NCBI RefSeq assembly: GCF_002878395.1
Contig: NC_061114.1
Span: 144,956,560-145,020,559, forward strand
DNA: 64,000 nt
Reading direction: 5' to 3'
DNA from: Capsicum annuum
Taxonomy: Eukaryota; Streptophyta; Magnoliopsida; Solanales; Solanaceae
Part shown: piece by piece, positions 11,985-23,899 of the stretch
How positions within the stretch are numbered: position 1 is the stretch's first letter
Layout: every line of letters starts with the position of its first letter
The notes under the pieces: generated by a model
Told to the model about the DNA's origin: nothing
The model's database searches: none
What the model saw: only the letters and a program-made list of their open reading frames with translations
Translations under genes and position numbers: made by a program

Positions 11985-13253
11985 GCCCCATAACTAGGGA
12001 AATATCTAGATAAATTATATAGAACCCCACAATTAAAAGAAGAAAAATGAGTAGAACCAGAACTCATAGATCCAGAAAAAATGGAGAAACAACCAAGTCA
12101 AGCGCGACCTGCAGATGAACCTTTCATAGATTGATCACCACCCTTACAAGGACGACCAGTAGAACAAAATTGACCTCTGTTAGTGGTCTTAAGAGCTACC
12201 TATACTAGTCGACTAGTCTAAATCTAAGGTTGAAAAGATGGACGCAGAGGATACCTAACAAAATAAACACCATCTCTGAATCAATAACTACTACGAACCC
12301 CAACAAATTTACCTTGATACTTGGAACTCTAATCATAATTCATGTCTTCCATCACTCTAGCATGTTCAGAAACCTCAGCGAAAGTCCTACCCATAACAAC
12401 TAGACTCTGAGTAGACATTCGAATAGGAAGTCTCAATCCTCTCACGAAGTTGCGAACATTCTCATACTAAGTTTTAAAAATAGAAGTTGCATGCCTGCTA
12501 ACTCATGGAAATGGGCCTCATACTCAGTAACTATCATAGAGCCCTACTCTAATCTAGAGAAATGATCTTTTAATCAATCCCTAAGGCTGCAGCATATGCT
12601 TCTCCAAGAATATCTCAGGGAACTGAGTCCATGAAAGGGGAAAAGATCCAACTGGCCTAGAACTTGTAAAACCTCTCCCCTAGGGTTAAGAAGAAAAATC
12701 CAACTGAAATATGGTTTAATCCACATCATGAGTCTTAATAAGGCCTAATCCATGAAGACTATCCTCACAAGCAGTTAGAAACTCAAATGCATCATCTCTA
12801 GGAGCATAAGAAAATCTATGTAGAGCCAACCTCAAAAACCTACCAGCGTCTTATATTCTTCAACAATCATAGTAGGCTAGGTCACAATTAGCTAAGCAAC
12901 TATTGGTTGAACAACTATTGGCATAGCAAAAACCTTAACTCTAGGAGATAGATATGAAGACTGAACTCCTTCCCTAGTAGTCTACAAAGCATTAATAATA
13001 CCCAACAACTAAACCAAAGTATCTCTAAGAAAAGAAGAGGGAATAAAACTTGGTGGATCCTGGGCTGATCCCTGGCCCACTTCTCACTATGGCAGATGAA
13101 TCTCTTGTTCAGGTGCAGGAATGGGTTTTTAGGGAGGCCCATCCTGATCCCTAACTAGGGACACATCTTGAGATTGTCCTTGAACTGGGGATAAATTCTT
13201 AGGCTGGGTCTCAGGACCCTCAAATGCATAACTGCAGCACAAGTCCTTGGCAT
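11985..13253 (-). pseudogene. G1 gag (broken), with zinc-knuckle remnant
   Basis: A plausible start ATG lies at 13253-13251 (MPRTCAAVMHL). A retrotransposon-gag core follows at about 12820-12290: FEFLTACEDSLHGLGL, SRPVGSFPLSWTQFPEIFLEK, NFVRGLRLPIRMSTQSLVV and GRTFAEVSEHARVMEDM. Near 12040-11990 the nucleocapsid knuckle is recognisable as SSFNCGVLYNLSRYFP, where only one of the Cys/His ligands survives. Gag forms the particle and packages element RNA. Many stops and shifts interrupt the frame. The region sits between the primer site at 13444-13456 and the protease. Confidence 0.75.
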
Positions 13254-13443
13254 GTGTGAAAGAATAAATTCAAGAATATATCCTACAAACCAATTTGGAC
13301 TTTTAGCATGATATGCGTGAAAGAAATAAAGAACTCCGAAGAATGTCCTATAGCCTCTAAAGGATAAGAAATAGACATCATAATTTTTATACACAGGACT
13401 GTATCACACTTGCTTTTGTAGTAATAATACCGATGAAACCAAA

Positions 13444-13456
13444 GACTTGATACCAA
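13444..13456 (-). promoter_or_regulatory. Primer binding site of G1
   Basis: On the minus strand TTGGTATCAAGTC lies two bases after the LTR end, a near match to the initiator-tRNA-Met primer site TTGGTATCAGAGC. It marks the inner edge of the 5' LTR. Confidence 0.75.
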
Positions 13457-13458
13457 TT

Positions 13459-16400
13459 TGGTACGACCCAATTTTAGAGTCATAATGGACCCTACTAAAA
13501 CCCACCATTACATAAGCCGACATCGTAACCCAGAGATAAGGCAATAGGTTACCTTGATAGAACATCTAAAAAGGACCCAATATATGAATGCAACATAAAA
13601 AATAGTATGCCACACAAAAGGAGACAACCAACTTAGGGATACCAATTCCTATGACCTAGTAGTATTAGTACAAAAGCATCTAAGTTTGATAATTGGAGTT
13701 ACAACTCTAAGTCTAAATAGTATACATTCATCTCGAATACAAAAGATAGAATAAAGATTAAGAAGAAACAGGTGACTCACCTGAAGAGCTCACCCTGTCT
13801 CCAGAAGATCAACACAACATGATCTCAACTCAGCGGTTGCAATGAGTAGTCGGGTCTATACCAAAAGGTAAAGAAGTGTAAAATGAGTACCATGACACAG
13901 GTACTCAGTAAGCATCATCAACCAACTGATCTAAACAATGATATAAAGTAAGACAATATCTATAAGTCAAGGTACAAAATCAAACCTGAATATTCTCAAA
14001 TATTACTATATAAAAATAATTAATCAACTAGAACAATGGTGTAATATATCACATTAATAGATACCACAACCATCATATAAAATAACTAATCAATTTCGAA
14101 TTTTAAGCAACATAAATTCGATAACAATCACATTAATACCAAGTTTAATACGCATACTATCGTTATAGCATAAAGTAAAGAAACTCACCACGACGTCCTA
14201 TACCATCTAGAAGTACACCCAAACAACCATAATGGAAAAGAACTCATCATCGTATTCTATACCACCAGATAGTGCATCAATAGATCAATCATCAATGTAT
14301 CAAGGTACATATTTATAACAAACTCACAATTAACCACGGTTTCCAAATTTCCCATCTATCAGCCATTTTTTAATATGTATAAACATCCTCTACCATTATA
14401 ATTTTAATGATATATACCAAAGTAATCATTACTATAGACATGAAGTCATTTAGATATCTAGGATGTCCATACACTATATCTAGTCCTTATTAACTAACCA
14501 AGACTTATCATTAAGATACTAGTTTACTAGTCATCATAAGGACACAAATCACAAGCTTAACGGATTACTTAATATCCTTCATCAACAAATAGCAGCTAAT
14601 TATTATGCATTAAGTAGCAAACATTTATATCTAGTCAAGAAGCACAAATAAACTATAGTCATCATTTACCCAAAGTTCATCTCTTGCAGTCATAGGTGAA
14701 CTAATCGTCACATAGGAAGGAAACTACATATTATCAATACTCTTATCTACTACTTAACTAACACATTTTACTAGTTAGTCCCATAAGTCTCTAAGTCAAT
14801 ATTTGGGCCACCAACGATATTATATACAAGACATCAATATCACTAGTCAATAATAATACTAAGCCCACTATCATTATTAAACTTTTAACACAACGATTAT
14901 TAGTTACCATATTTTGACTAAACAAGGTCCACCAACTAGTATTCTAGGCTTCGAGCTATCAAGTAATACCACAACATTATATAACAAATAGTTATCACAT
15001 AATATATTTCATTAGACGGCATTCCATAATCTAACCATTTATGTAAGTCAATACAACTACTAGGTGATTCCTTAGTTCTACACATAGTTGTACTTACCAA
15101 TTAGTCTTAACTCAGTATTTGGCATATTTTACTTCTACACACTTAATTTGAATGAGCAATAGCTATACCACTTAAAGAAGTGATTAACAGTAGATAAATT
15201 TAGACTACTAAACAATAAAAACAGCATATCCTTAAGTTCACATATGAGGATAATCACACATGGTCATATCCTCACACATATATATTTATCCTTATATTTG
15301 TCCATCATAAGTAGCATCATCACAACATAAACATATATCCTCAAGATTCATTGGGCATCATCATAATATCAATAGCTCTTCTGCATTCATTGGGCATCAT
15401 AGTAGAATCAACATATCCTCCATCCTTGATGGGAACTAACACAACATCAATACCTCTTTCGTATTAACCAGGAATCATTATAACATCATTACCTCTTCCA
15501 AATTCACCGGGCATCATAATAGCATTAATAAATCCTCCGACCTTGCCAAGTACCACAATAACATCAATACCTCTTTTGGATTCACTGGACATAATACTAA
15601 TATCATTACCTTTTCCATATTCACTAGGCATCATAATAGCATTAATTATCCTTCGGCCTTGCCGTGCACCAACATAACATCAATATATCCTTCATTCTTG
15701 TCGGGAATCAATATAGCATGAATATATATCCTCCAAGAAACAATATAGACACATATGTATATAACCAATTCAATATCAATAGAAAGTCCCACAACAATAA
15801 AGTGTAAGAAAGTATGATAAGGCTTAACATTGTACCTCACCAACAATCAGCAATATTTTATAATGGTAAGTGCATAAACATGCATATTATTATGGTATGA
15901 ACACTCAATACATTACCGACTTGACATGATTATTCGTATGGTCAATCACAAGCCATGGTCATACATTCTAGAATCTCCCTTATTAGGCACAAGTCACAAT
16001 ATTAGAGAAAATGGGGTTCCTTGACACAAACATAAGTTTAGACCTTAGACTTGAGCACAATATAAGTAATGGCATAATTCAAAATTTACAAAATAAACTA
16101 GCCAAAGCTAATTGGTAGCATAGCCATAGGATCAATTTACCAGGCCTTTCTTATCTATCCAAGTAAAATAATAAGATATTTAATTATGTATGCACATGGT
16201 TTCCAATATCAACATCAAGAACAACCCACTTACCATATTAAGACATCATGTTATCAAAGTATATTCTAAGTGTTTATCAAGAATCTTGGTCACTAATGAA
16301 TTTACTTGTTCAAGAATAAGGTGGTTCAAGTCCCACTTTTAATATCCCAAATTATCTTATTTCAAGTCTAACTTCTACATAGAATTAGACTAAGTTATCA

Positions 16401-17756
16401 AAGCCATATCTCAAGGGTTTATCGATCCAAACTAGTTCTATAGGACAATTCTTTCTCAAGTATTATCTTAAGTCATCCAAGCACCTAAAGTTAATTTACA
16501 ACTTTACAAGCCAAGAAAATATACTAATAAGGTGAGTGAACAAAGTCACTCTCATTTAACTAGAGAAATTACAGCATCCTTATACTATTCATAAGACAAC
16601 AAGTCCAACTAGCCAAGGTTCTAAGCTAAGGGTCTAATATCACACATAACAAGTTGGATAGTCTGAATATCTTAACTAATCACAAGCATTTCTATTTTCC
16701 ATTTCAACATCTAAAACCCTCGCCAATCTTATCAAGACATCCCAATTATACTACAATAAAGCTCAATCTAACTACAAGTAAGCCTAACCTACCATGAGTA
16801 CCAAATAGCTCATGAACCAACAATCTTTGCTTTCACTTTCCTTAAAGCTTCTTCCACGAGCCAAGAAATCAACAACATAATCTATGCATTATTACAAGAA
16901 TAAAACACCCATGTTGTACCATTGGGCTATGGGTCCAAAATGACACCAAAACCCCTGAAGTGGGTCCTACATATAGAAAAATATATTTTCAAGACCAACC
17001 CATTGTTCAAATCCCATTAGGGAGTTATAGCCCTTAAGAAATTTGAGCAAAACAATCATATTTGGTGAAAAATCAAGACTCAAGCCATTTGGGGTTTTTG
17101 GTCTAGAAATCAAGAAATCAACACTAAAACTTAAAGGAATCTTACCTTATATTCATAGAAAAACACGATTACACAAGCTATTCAATTTCCTAATCAACCC
17201 AAAAGACTTACTTTAAGGATTTTACACTCTATTAGTGTTTTAGAGCTCAAGAGGGAGCCATAAGTGACCAAATTCATGGTCAGGACAATATTTAAATAGG
17301 CCTTGCCTAGGCCTTAGGAAGTACAATCACACACAGTCACTAGGCCACGATTGCAGCTCATGCATTTGCACTAACCCACTGTGATTGTGGCATCTCTATC
17401 TATGATAGGCAATGACTGAAGCTTGGAATTAAGTTCCATGTTTTGGCCAATGCCTTAGGATACGTCCAAAGTCTGACACGAGCAAATAAGATATGAAACC
17501 ATATAGATTTTGGTATTCCAAATGCATAGGCGAAGATGGATTTCCTATCTGAGGCAATTTTACATAACTTTTTCCTTGGTGGAACATTTGAACCAATGAA
17601 GATGTCAAAAAGGGAAATGGTCATAAAACCCAAACAGACTGCCAGATAAGAAAATTATTGGTTCCAAAAAGTCATAAATGACTTGGGGTAGTCATGGGGA
17701 ATCTCTATTAGAAGAAACAAGTAAAAACATGAGAAATGACATAAAGGGTCATTACG
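13459..17756 (-). repeat. G1 LTR (5' LTR, minus strand, complete)
   Basis: On the minus strand the LTR starts at 17756 (CGTAATGACCC, first base mutated from T) and ends GGGTCGTACCA at 13459, about 4.3 kb. It is colinear with the 3' LTR at 5351-8328 and with the plus-strand copies at 34391 and 53821 over their 5' parts. A putative TATA (TATTTAAAT) lies at about 17287-17295 (reverse), preceded by words such as CGATTGCAGC and GATTGTGGC (17346-17395). A tandem repeat occupies 15345-15735. No host gene is embedded. Confidence 0.8.
15345..15735 (-). repeat. 39-42 bp tandem repeat inside the G1 5' LTR
   Basis: Same array as at 5945-6312. Units share CATCATAACATCAATA and CTCTT-TGGATTCAC. The upstream open frame (15846-15646, 66 codons) repeats the hydrophobic start seen in the 3' LTR (TFLHFIVVG, IYICVYIVSWR) but is interrupted before most of the units. 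Confidence 0.6.
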
Positions 17757-18415
17757 TGTTTCTATTATTTTGGATTATGGTACTCCATTCTTATTGCATT
17801 TTTAAAAGTAAATTCAAAAATGTTTGGGAAATAAGGTGTGTTTTAGTACGAGTTTCCTCCGTCAATGGGTTGGACAAGTGAAGAGGTCCATTTAGATGTT
17901 GGAATTTATGTTTCGTACTTGCGTGATTGACTATAGTTGTAGTTGGTTCGACCATTTTCCATTTGTTGAATTTGCTTATAAAAATAATTATCACTCTAGC
18001 ATTGGTATTTATCCTTTTGAGGCATTGTATGGTAGGATGTGTCGTTCCCCAATTGGGTGGTGTGATGTTGTATAGGGTAAGTTGTTTAGCCCTAATTTGG
18101 TTCACCAAACCTTGGAGAAGTTGAAGGTGATTTAAGATAGATTGAATGCCGCTCAAAGTTACAAAAAGTCCTATGCAAATGTGACACATAAGAATTTGGA
18201 GTTAGAGGTTAGAGATTAGATATTATTGAATATGTCTCCCATGGTAAGAGTAATTGAAGAATCTAAGAATATAGCCTTGCAAAATTTTTGGTTGATAGCT
18301 AGTGATCATTATAAGTGTGTTGTGTTGCATCCTCGTAGTGTGTTGTTTCTAACTTGTGTAAAAACTTCTATTGTGTATGTTGAGGTGTTAAATTGTATCT
18401 ATAATAATTACCTAT
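17757..18415 (+). pseudogene. G5 pol: integrase C-terminal half (broken), plus strand
   Basis: Homology begins exactly at the G1 insertion point with a degenerate SIIxDxGTxF motif, the region of the second catalytic Asp. It continues through FPFVEFAYKNNYHSSIGIYPFEALYGRMCRSPIGW (about 17955-18060), LEKLKVI, SYKKSYANV and LLNMSPM (to about 18245). The third catalytic residue, Glu in DGQxERTI of relatives, reads Lys (VGQVKRSI). After about 18250 the expected GPY/F module and pol tail are not recognisable; 18270-18415 holds nothing I can assign. The upstream part of this element must lie left of the G1 insertion, off the window. It is followed by a polypurine tract and LTR C. Confidence 0.75.
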
Positions 18416-18431
18416 AAATGTGGAAGATATT
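18416..18431 (+). promoter_or_regulatory. Polypurine tract of G5
   Basis: AAATGTGGAAGATATT immediately precedes the LTR start TGAAACACC at 18432. It resembles the AAGTGGGGGAAAT tract of G2, with two purines lost. Confidence 0.6.
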
Positions 18432-20316
18432 TGAAACACCTAGACCTTGGACCATTTAGAAAATGACAACTTTGGATGCCTCTGGAGTGGTCATGATTAA
18501 ATGGCTTGAGTTGTCCCCATGGTCATGACTTGTATCCTTATTTCCTTCCCCTCATATATCCTAGAAAAAATAATAAGGTAGCATACTGGTTTCGCTATGA
18601 TTGACCATCCCTTGGTCATAACCAATGCTACGAGTAATATGAAACTCAATTGTGAACAGAGAGGCCCCCAACCTAGAGAGTATTGTTTTGGTCACAAATA
18701 GATCTTACGAGTTAGGGGTTGAGTAGTAACCTTTGGTTATGACTCAAAGTTGACCTTTAATAACACCAATAATGTGGTTAACCTAGGTATGGGTACCACT
18801 TATACCCTAGGCCATGACTTTTAAGTGATCCATTTGGGCGAGTCATACCCCTGCATATGTGGGTTTTCAAGCTTTTAACCAAGGACCTTTTAGTCATTTA
18901 CCACCACTAAAACCCTAAAACCTCACTATATAAGTCATTATAGCCTTCTAAGTCTTTATTTACATGACTTAAACACTCTTAAATACTATAAATACTTCTT
19001 GGAGCAAGATTGGAGACTAGGGTTTGGAGGTGCTCATCTAGTGGCAAGAAAGAGTGAAGATTGGTTGTTTGTCATATTATTTAAGGCATGTATCTCTTAC
19101 ACTATTTAAATAACTCTAAACCCTTATATTTCACACTTTAGTTAGTTATTGTACTTGGTGATTTTAAATCCAATGAAAAATGGTTTGTTACCTAATAATA
19201 AATAATGATGATTCATGCTCATACTTGTGATGATTCATGTATTTGATGATAGATTGTATATGTGGGTGTTTGTTGTATGTTGTTTAACATTAGGATACTG
19301 AATAACCCTAGTCTTGATGATTTCTACCATAAAAATGACCTTGTCAAAAGTATGAACAGAAGGTGTTTGTGAAAATATCTAAGTGCAATGACTAGTTGTA
19401 TGATTGACAATATGCTGAGCTAGGGCAATGGCCAAAATGAGTATGAACGATTGTTGAATAATTATTGTGAAAGTATTATGAGTTATGTAAAACCTTGTTG
19501 GTTGATGGATAATGAGAGGGAAATCCGTAGATATGAAAATAAACTTGAATTGTGAATGGAACCAATGTGGTGAAATATGATAGAATATTATTAATGAATT
19601 ATAAATGGATTGTGTGGGTTATGAGGACCACAAATAGAATTGTATGATGATTTGAATGAAGATATTTTCCTATTTATATAATTGAGAAATGAAGGCTCCA
19701 ACGGGGACCATGTGGTCATGCATACTGTTAAATTGGCTAAGTGAGCCAAAGCCCTTAAATGTGATATAAATTGTATGAATGAACATACATGAACTAATGG
19801 GTTAAGAGTTCAAATGTTGAATAATAATGTCGAGCGATTTAAGTTCCTCGTCTAATGATATGACTAGCAATTCGAGTCGCTAGTCCAGTGAAAGAATGAT
19901 TGATTTGAGTTCCTCGTATAATTAGCCGACTAGTGATCTGAGTTCCTTAACCGGTGATATGGCTAATGATTCAAATTCCTAGTCCAAATAGATATATTGA
20001 GGTTAGAATACCTTTCAAAATTACTCATCTAGTGATTTGAGTTCCTAGACCAATGAAAAGACTAGCGATTTGATTTCCAAGTTTAATAAACTAGCAATGA
20101 GATTTAGCTAATGACCTAATTCGGGGAAATTCTTTACTCCATGCCTTATGAATGTATGATTTGATAATGCATGCTAAGTCTAAGTACACATTATGGTTTA
20201 ATATAAATATGTTGTTTATATCCATAAGTATAAGTAAGAACGTTGATACACCTTGAACACTTGTGTAGTATGTGAAGTAGCTATGTGTGAGGATAAGTAT
20301 ATGAATATGAATGATG

Positions 20317-20338
20317 ATATATATATATATATATATAT
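20317..20338 (+). repeat. (TA)n microsatellite in LTR C
   Basis: Eleven AT units in a row. Shorter TA tracts occupy the same relative place, upstream of the TTTATCC block, in the G2 and G6 LTRs. Confidence 0.9.
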
Positions 20339-20784
20339 TTTCTTAATTATGATGTTATTTTTATCCTTATCCTTGAGTTACATTCTAGCATTTCAATAGT
20401 TAACCATCTCCGGACCCTACATCCCCATGCAATGTAGGCACCGAAGCATCTTCTTCTTTTCCCGCATACTGACTTGTAGATCGAGGTGGTTCATGCTTGA
20501 CTTAAAGTGGTGAGATTCCTTACTTTGGAAGATATCATATCTTAGTATCTATCTTAAGCCTTAGACTTTTTAAGACTCGGTTTGGCGATAGTGGAGGGCT
20601 TGTCCTGACACATACATTTGTTGACTTCGGTTTTATATAGAGGTATTGTGAAAAACTGTGAACTTGGGCATAGTTATTATAATTATAAATCTAATGTTGA
20701 CTTATAATATTATTCCTAAACATAACTTTTTTATTGGAGTTCCTTCGACTTCTATGATTTGATGAGGTGTTTATGTTGGGTAAA

Positions 20785-20789
20785 AGGGC
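20785..20789. other. Target site duplication (left) of solo LTR B
   Basis: AGGGC here and GGGGC at 26755-26759 flank LTR B and match at four of five bases. Joining the flanks restores an LTR end that aligns with the G2 LTR end at 5260-5350. Confidence 0.65.
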
Positions 20790-20828
20790 TTTAACACCCT
20801 GAATCTAATGCCCGAAACGTTACACGAA
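20790..20828 (-). repeat. Solo LTR B, 3'-end piece (minus strand)
   Basis: TTTAACACCCTGAATC and TTACACGAA match the reversed 3' end of the G4 LTR (TAACACCCCGATTT, GCTACACGATG). This piece was separated from the rest of LTR B (23900-26754) by insertion of LTR A. Confidence 0.65.
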
Positions 20829-23800
20829 TGTAACGCCCTAATTTTTTAGAATCAGAATTCCACACAATGCTCATGATCTCGAAGGACCACAAGATAACCA
20901 TCTAGTGATATCTGTACCTAAGCACTGTATAATATAATATAATAAATGCGGAAAACTTGCGGAAACTTTCCATAAGGTTCAAAACACCTAAAATACTTAA
21001 AACTGAAAACTGAATATTGATACATCTGTCTGAAAAACCTCTAACTGTCTGAACTGTGGAGTTGATGGGGTATGTCCCCAAATAACTCCATCTACTATGA
21101 ATAAACTTAATCTAATGCGATAATAAAATAATGATCATCCTCGAATAAAGAGGACTCACTGCTACGTCTACTGCTGTTGACTGAGTCTAGACTGCTAAGG
21201 GTGATCTAGATCTTGTGCTTTTGAACCTATATATAAGACACCATAGAGCAAGAGAAAAGTATGCATCAGTACTTTGAATGTACTGGTATGCTAGATGAGG
21301 TAAGGATAAATACAAGGGCTTATGAATGAACATAGCTCAACTGAATAATCATAAGAGTAGTGAATGAGGACATATGCATGAACGCACAACCATAACTAAA
21401 ATCATCGTGACTCTGAATACTGAGACTTGGATACTGCTTTACTGATGTCTGAACTCGCTACTAATATTGAGAAACTGAATAACTGAATCTTCAGATATTG
21501 ATAGCTGATTACTAAAGTTGAGATTAGTCCTATCAGCGAGTGATCTATGAATTTGGTGATACTGAAGCTGATTAACTAAATCTACTCATATCAATGACTA
21601 AATTCTGAGCTTGCTACGATTGATTGACTACATCTGTGATCAAACCTTTCTAACAGATGATCTCTGAATCTACTAATAATGATAAAGAGTGATTGTATCT
21701 AAGATCAGACCTATCAAGATGAAGATCTCTGAATCTTTTAATAATAGAAATAATGGACTGAGTTTGAGATCAAGCCTATTTGATGGGTGATATCTGGATC
21801 TATTAGTACTAACTCTGATTAACTTTACGTATGACCAAGCCTATCTAGTGGGTGGTCTATGAATCTATGGAACTATATAAGTTCCTTACTAAGATGGGTG
21901 AGTATATCTAACAGTCTTGATTTCTGAGTTCTACGCTGAAGATTGATACTGAAACTACAACTGTGGGATTATCACTTAACCAACATGCCCCGGATCTAAT
22001 ATAGTGGGGTCCAACCTGTGACCCCAGATAGAAGGGTGTCAATACCGTGCCACTTCTAAAGACCTCTTCTATGGTCAAGCCTCTCTAATGGGTGACCCTG
22101 AAAGGAAGTCAAGCCTAAGGCAATATGATAGTCAAGCCTTAATCTAACCGGTGACTCCTGGTCCTATGCTGGCTATGCAATTCTGGAGTTCAAGGACTGT
22201 TACTAACGACTCTTCCTCTCTACTAGGGAATCCATCATCCCTAAACTTTCTTGGTTCTAGTTACTACTCACAACTGAAGGACTCTAAACTGATTCTTAAC
22301 TGAACTTAAACTGAGCTGAATCTGTTACTGATCATATAGAGTAACTAAGTTCAACTAAGTTTACTTGATTCTGAAGACTGATAGAATACTACTTAATCTC
22401 GTTATCTAACTGAATAATACCGAGTTCTGTAACTTACTGAGCTTTACTGAAATCTGAACTGAATGCTGAATACTACTGAGGTCTGAACTAAGTACTGAGC
22501 TGGATTAGACTGAATACTGAGATTACTGAGTTTTCTTAATTTTTGTCACTAACTAAGATATACTGATCATAGCACGACTGAGTTTTATCTTGAGACTGAC
22601 TCGGCTCTAGATAAGCAGCTAAGTTTTTGGGTATTAAATACCCCCAGGACTCGATAACATAAATAAATAAGACATGACAACTCTTGCATAATAAACATAA
22701 TAATAGACTATTATTTGTAATATAACCAATGAAGCATCATTTCGAGTACTTGGGAATCTTAAACATGTAATTATAAAGGAAAGCATGCTATTGTCTCATA
22801 ACTCATCCAACAAGGAGTTCATATGAACAGGAAGACATGCAACATATCATAATTCATTTATTTAGTCCTTTCAACAAACACTTTGCAAGCATTAGTTGAC
22901 ACATGCTTGGGGATATTATACTTCATGTTAAAATGACACTATTTTCTTTACATAAGCAATTTATCAAGCATGGGGGAGGGACCCTTTGGTTATACAACTT
23001 TCGACACACCAAATTAACATAATTACATAATTCAATACGCTTCTTGAAGGGGCTTTATCATGAATATCGCATAATCAACACATACTAGGGTCAAAGCTTA
23101 AATCTTTATAATCAAAAAATGAATCAAAACTTATCAACAACATTAACTTCAATTTCTATTCTCATAAATCATGAAAACTCATAAAACATAAACATTATAA
23201 TTTTGAAAAGGATTCTTGAACTTCTTGGGTGGAAGGAACCCAAGAATCAACATCCAACAGACCTTGCTAATTAATTCTTAAAAGATTCATGGTGAAACCT
23301 TGATGATTTGGGTCTTGGATTAGAAACCCTAGGTTTTGTTCTTGAGGAAAATTGAAAGAAAACAATGATATTTGGGTGTAAATGTGCTTAATCTCGTGTT
23401 AAAGAGTATATATAGGGATATCAAAATGACCTTTTTACCCTTGGAATTAAAATAACGGAACCTACTAAAATCCTAATTTTTCATACTGGCACGACGCACC
23501 ATAATTATGCTAGCTTACTAGAAATTGGACAATTGGGAAACTAAGCCTTCGCGCGATGTGGTGGAAATCACGTTGCCACCTTGGTTGCAAAATTGAAAGA
23601 CACCACGACATGGTGGAATCATGGAGCCTTACTGGATTTTGACAATTTTTATTTTTTCTAGCTCTGTGACGTGCTGAAGTACCAGGTGGTACACTATCTC
23701 ACTAAATAGCTCTAACTCTAAGCCCGAGTGTTGAATTTGGGCAAATTTGGTATCGATGCAAAGGTTATTCAATTTACAACGTGATAAAAAGCCAATATTA

Positions 23801-23899
23801 GGGAAATTCCACATGGATGAAAATACTTCCCACTTGGGAAGTCAGTCATTACTCTTATTAAGGATGAAACTCGGCTTAAAGAAAATTTGGGCTATTACA
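20829..23899 (-). repeat. Solo LTR A, G3 type (minus strand)
   Basis: On the minus strand it starts TGTAATAGCCC at 23899 and ends GGGCGTTACA at 20829, about 3.1 kb. No internal region adjoins it, so it is a solo LTR. It carries G3 landmarks: the palindrome at 21061-21086, a long stretch rich in ACTGA/CTGAAT words (21400-22600), the GGGGGTA/GAGTCCT box (22629-22656), a putative TATA (TATATATAC, reverse of about 23408-23416) and words such as GCGTCGTGCC and CATCGCGCG (23485-23620). Flanks ACGAA and ACGGT may be a decayed 5-bp duplication. It lies inside LTR B. Confidence 0.75.

Larger units (their letters stand above)
18432..20789 (+). repeat. LTR C of G5, first part (plus strand)
   Basis: It starts TGAAACACCTAGACC after a polypurine tract. 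Landmarks match G2 LTRs: a cluster of GGTCATGA/GGTTATGAC words at 18495-18825, a putative TATA (CTATATAAG, 18926-18934), an AGATTGGAGACTAGGG leader stretch, a TA tract at 20317-20338, the TTTATCCTTATCCTTGAG block (20353-20390), AAAGTGGTGA (20504-20513) and a degenerate palindrome (20591-20609). It breaks off at AAAAGGGC (20789), where solo LTR B is inserted, and resumes at 26755. The rejoined LTR is about 2.4 kb. Confidence 0.75.

Noticed and set aside
17791..18189. 132-codon open frame on the minus strand
   Set aside because: It is the antisense shadow of the G5 integrase fragment, whose sense strand shows FVEFAYKNNYHSS and ALYGRMCRSP.
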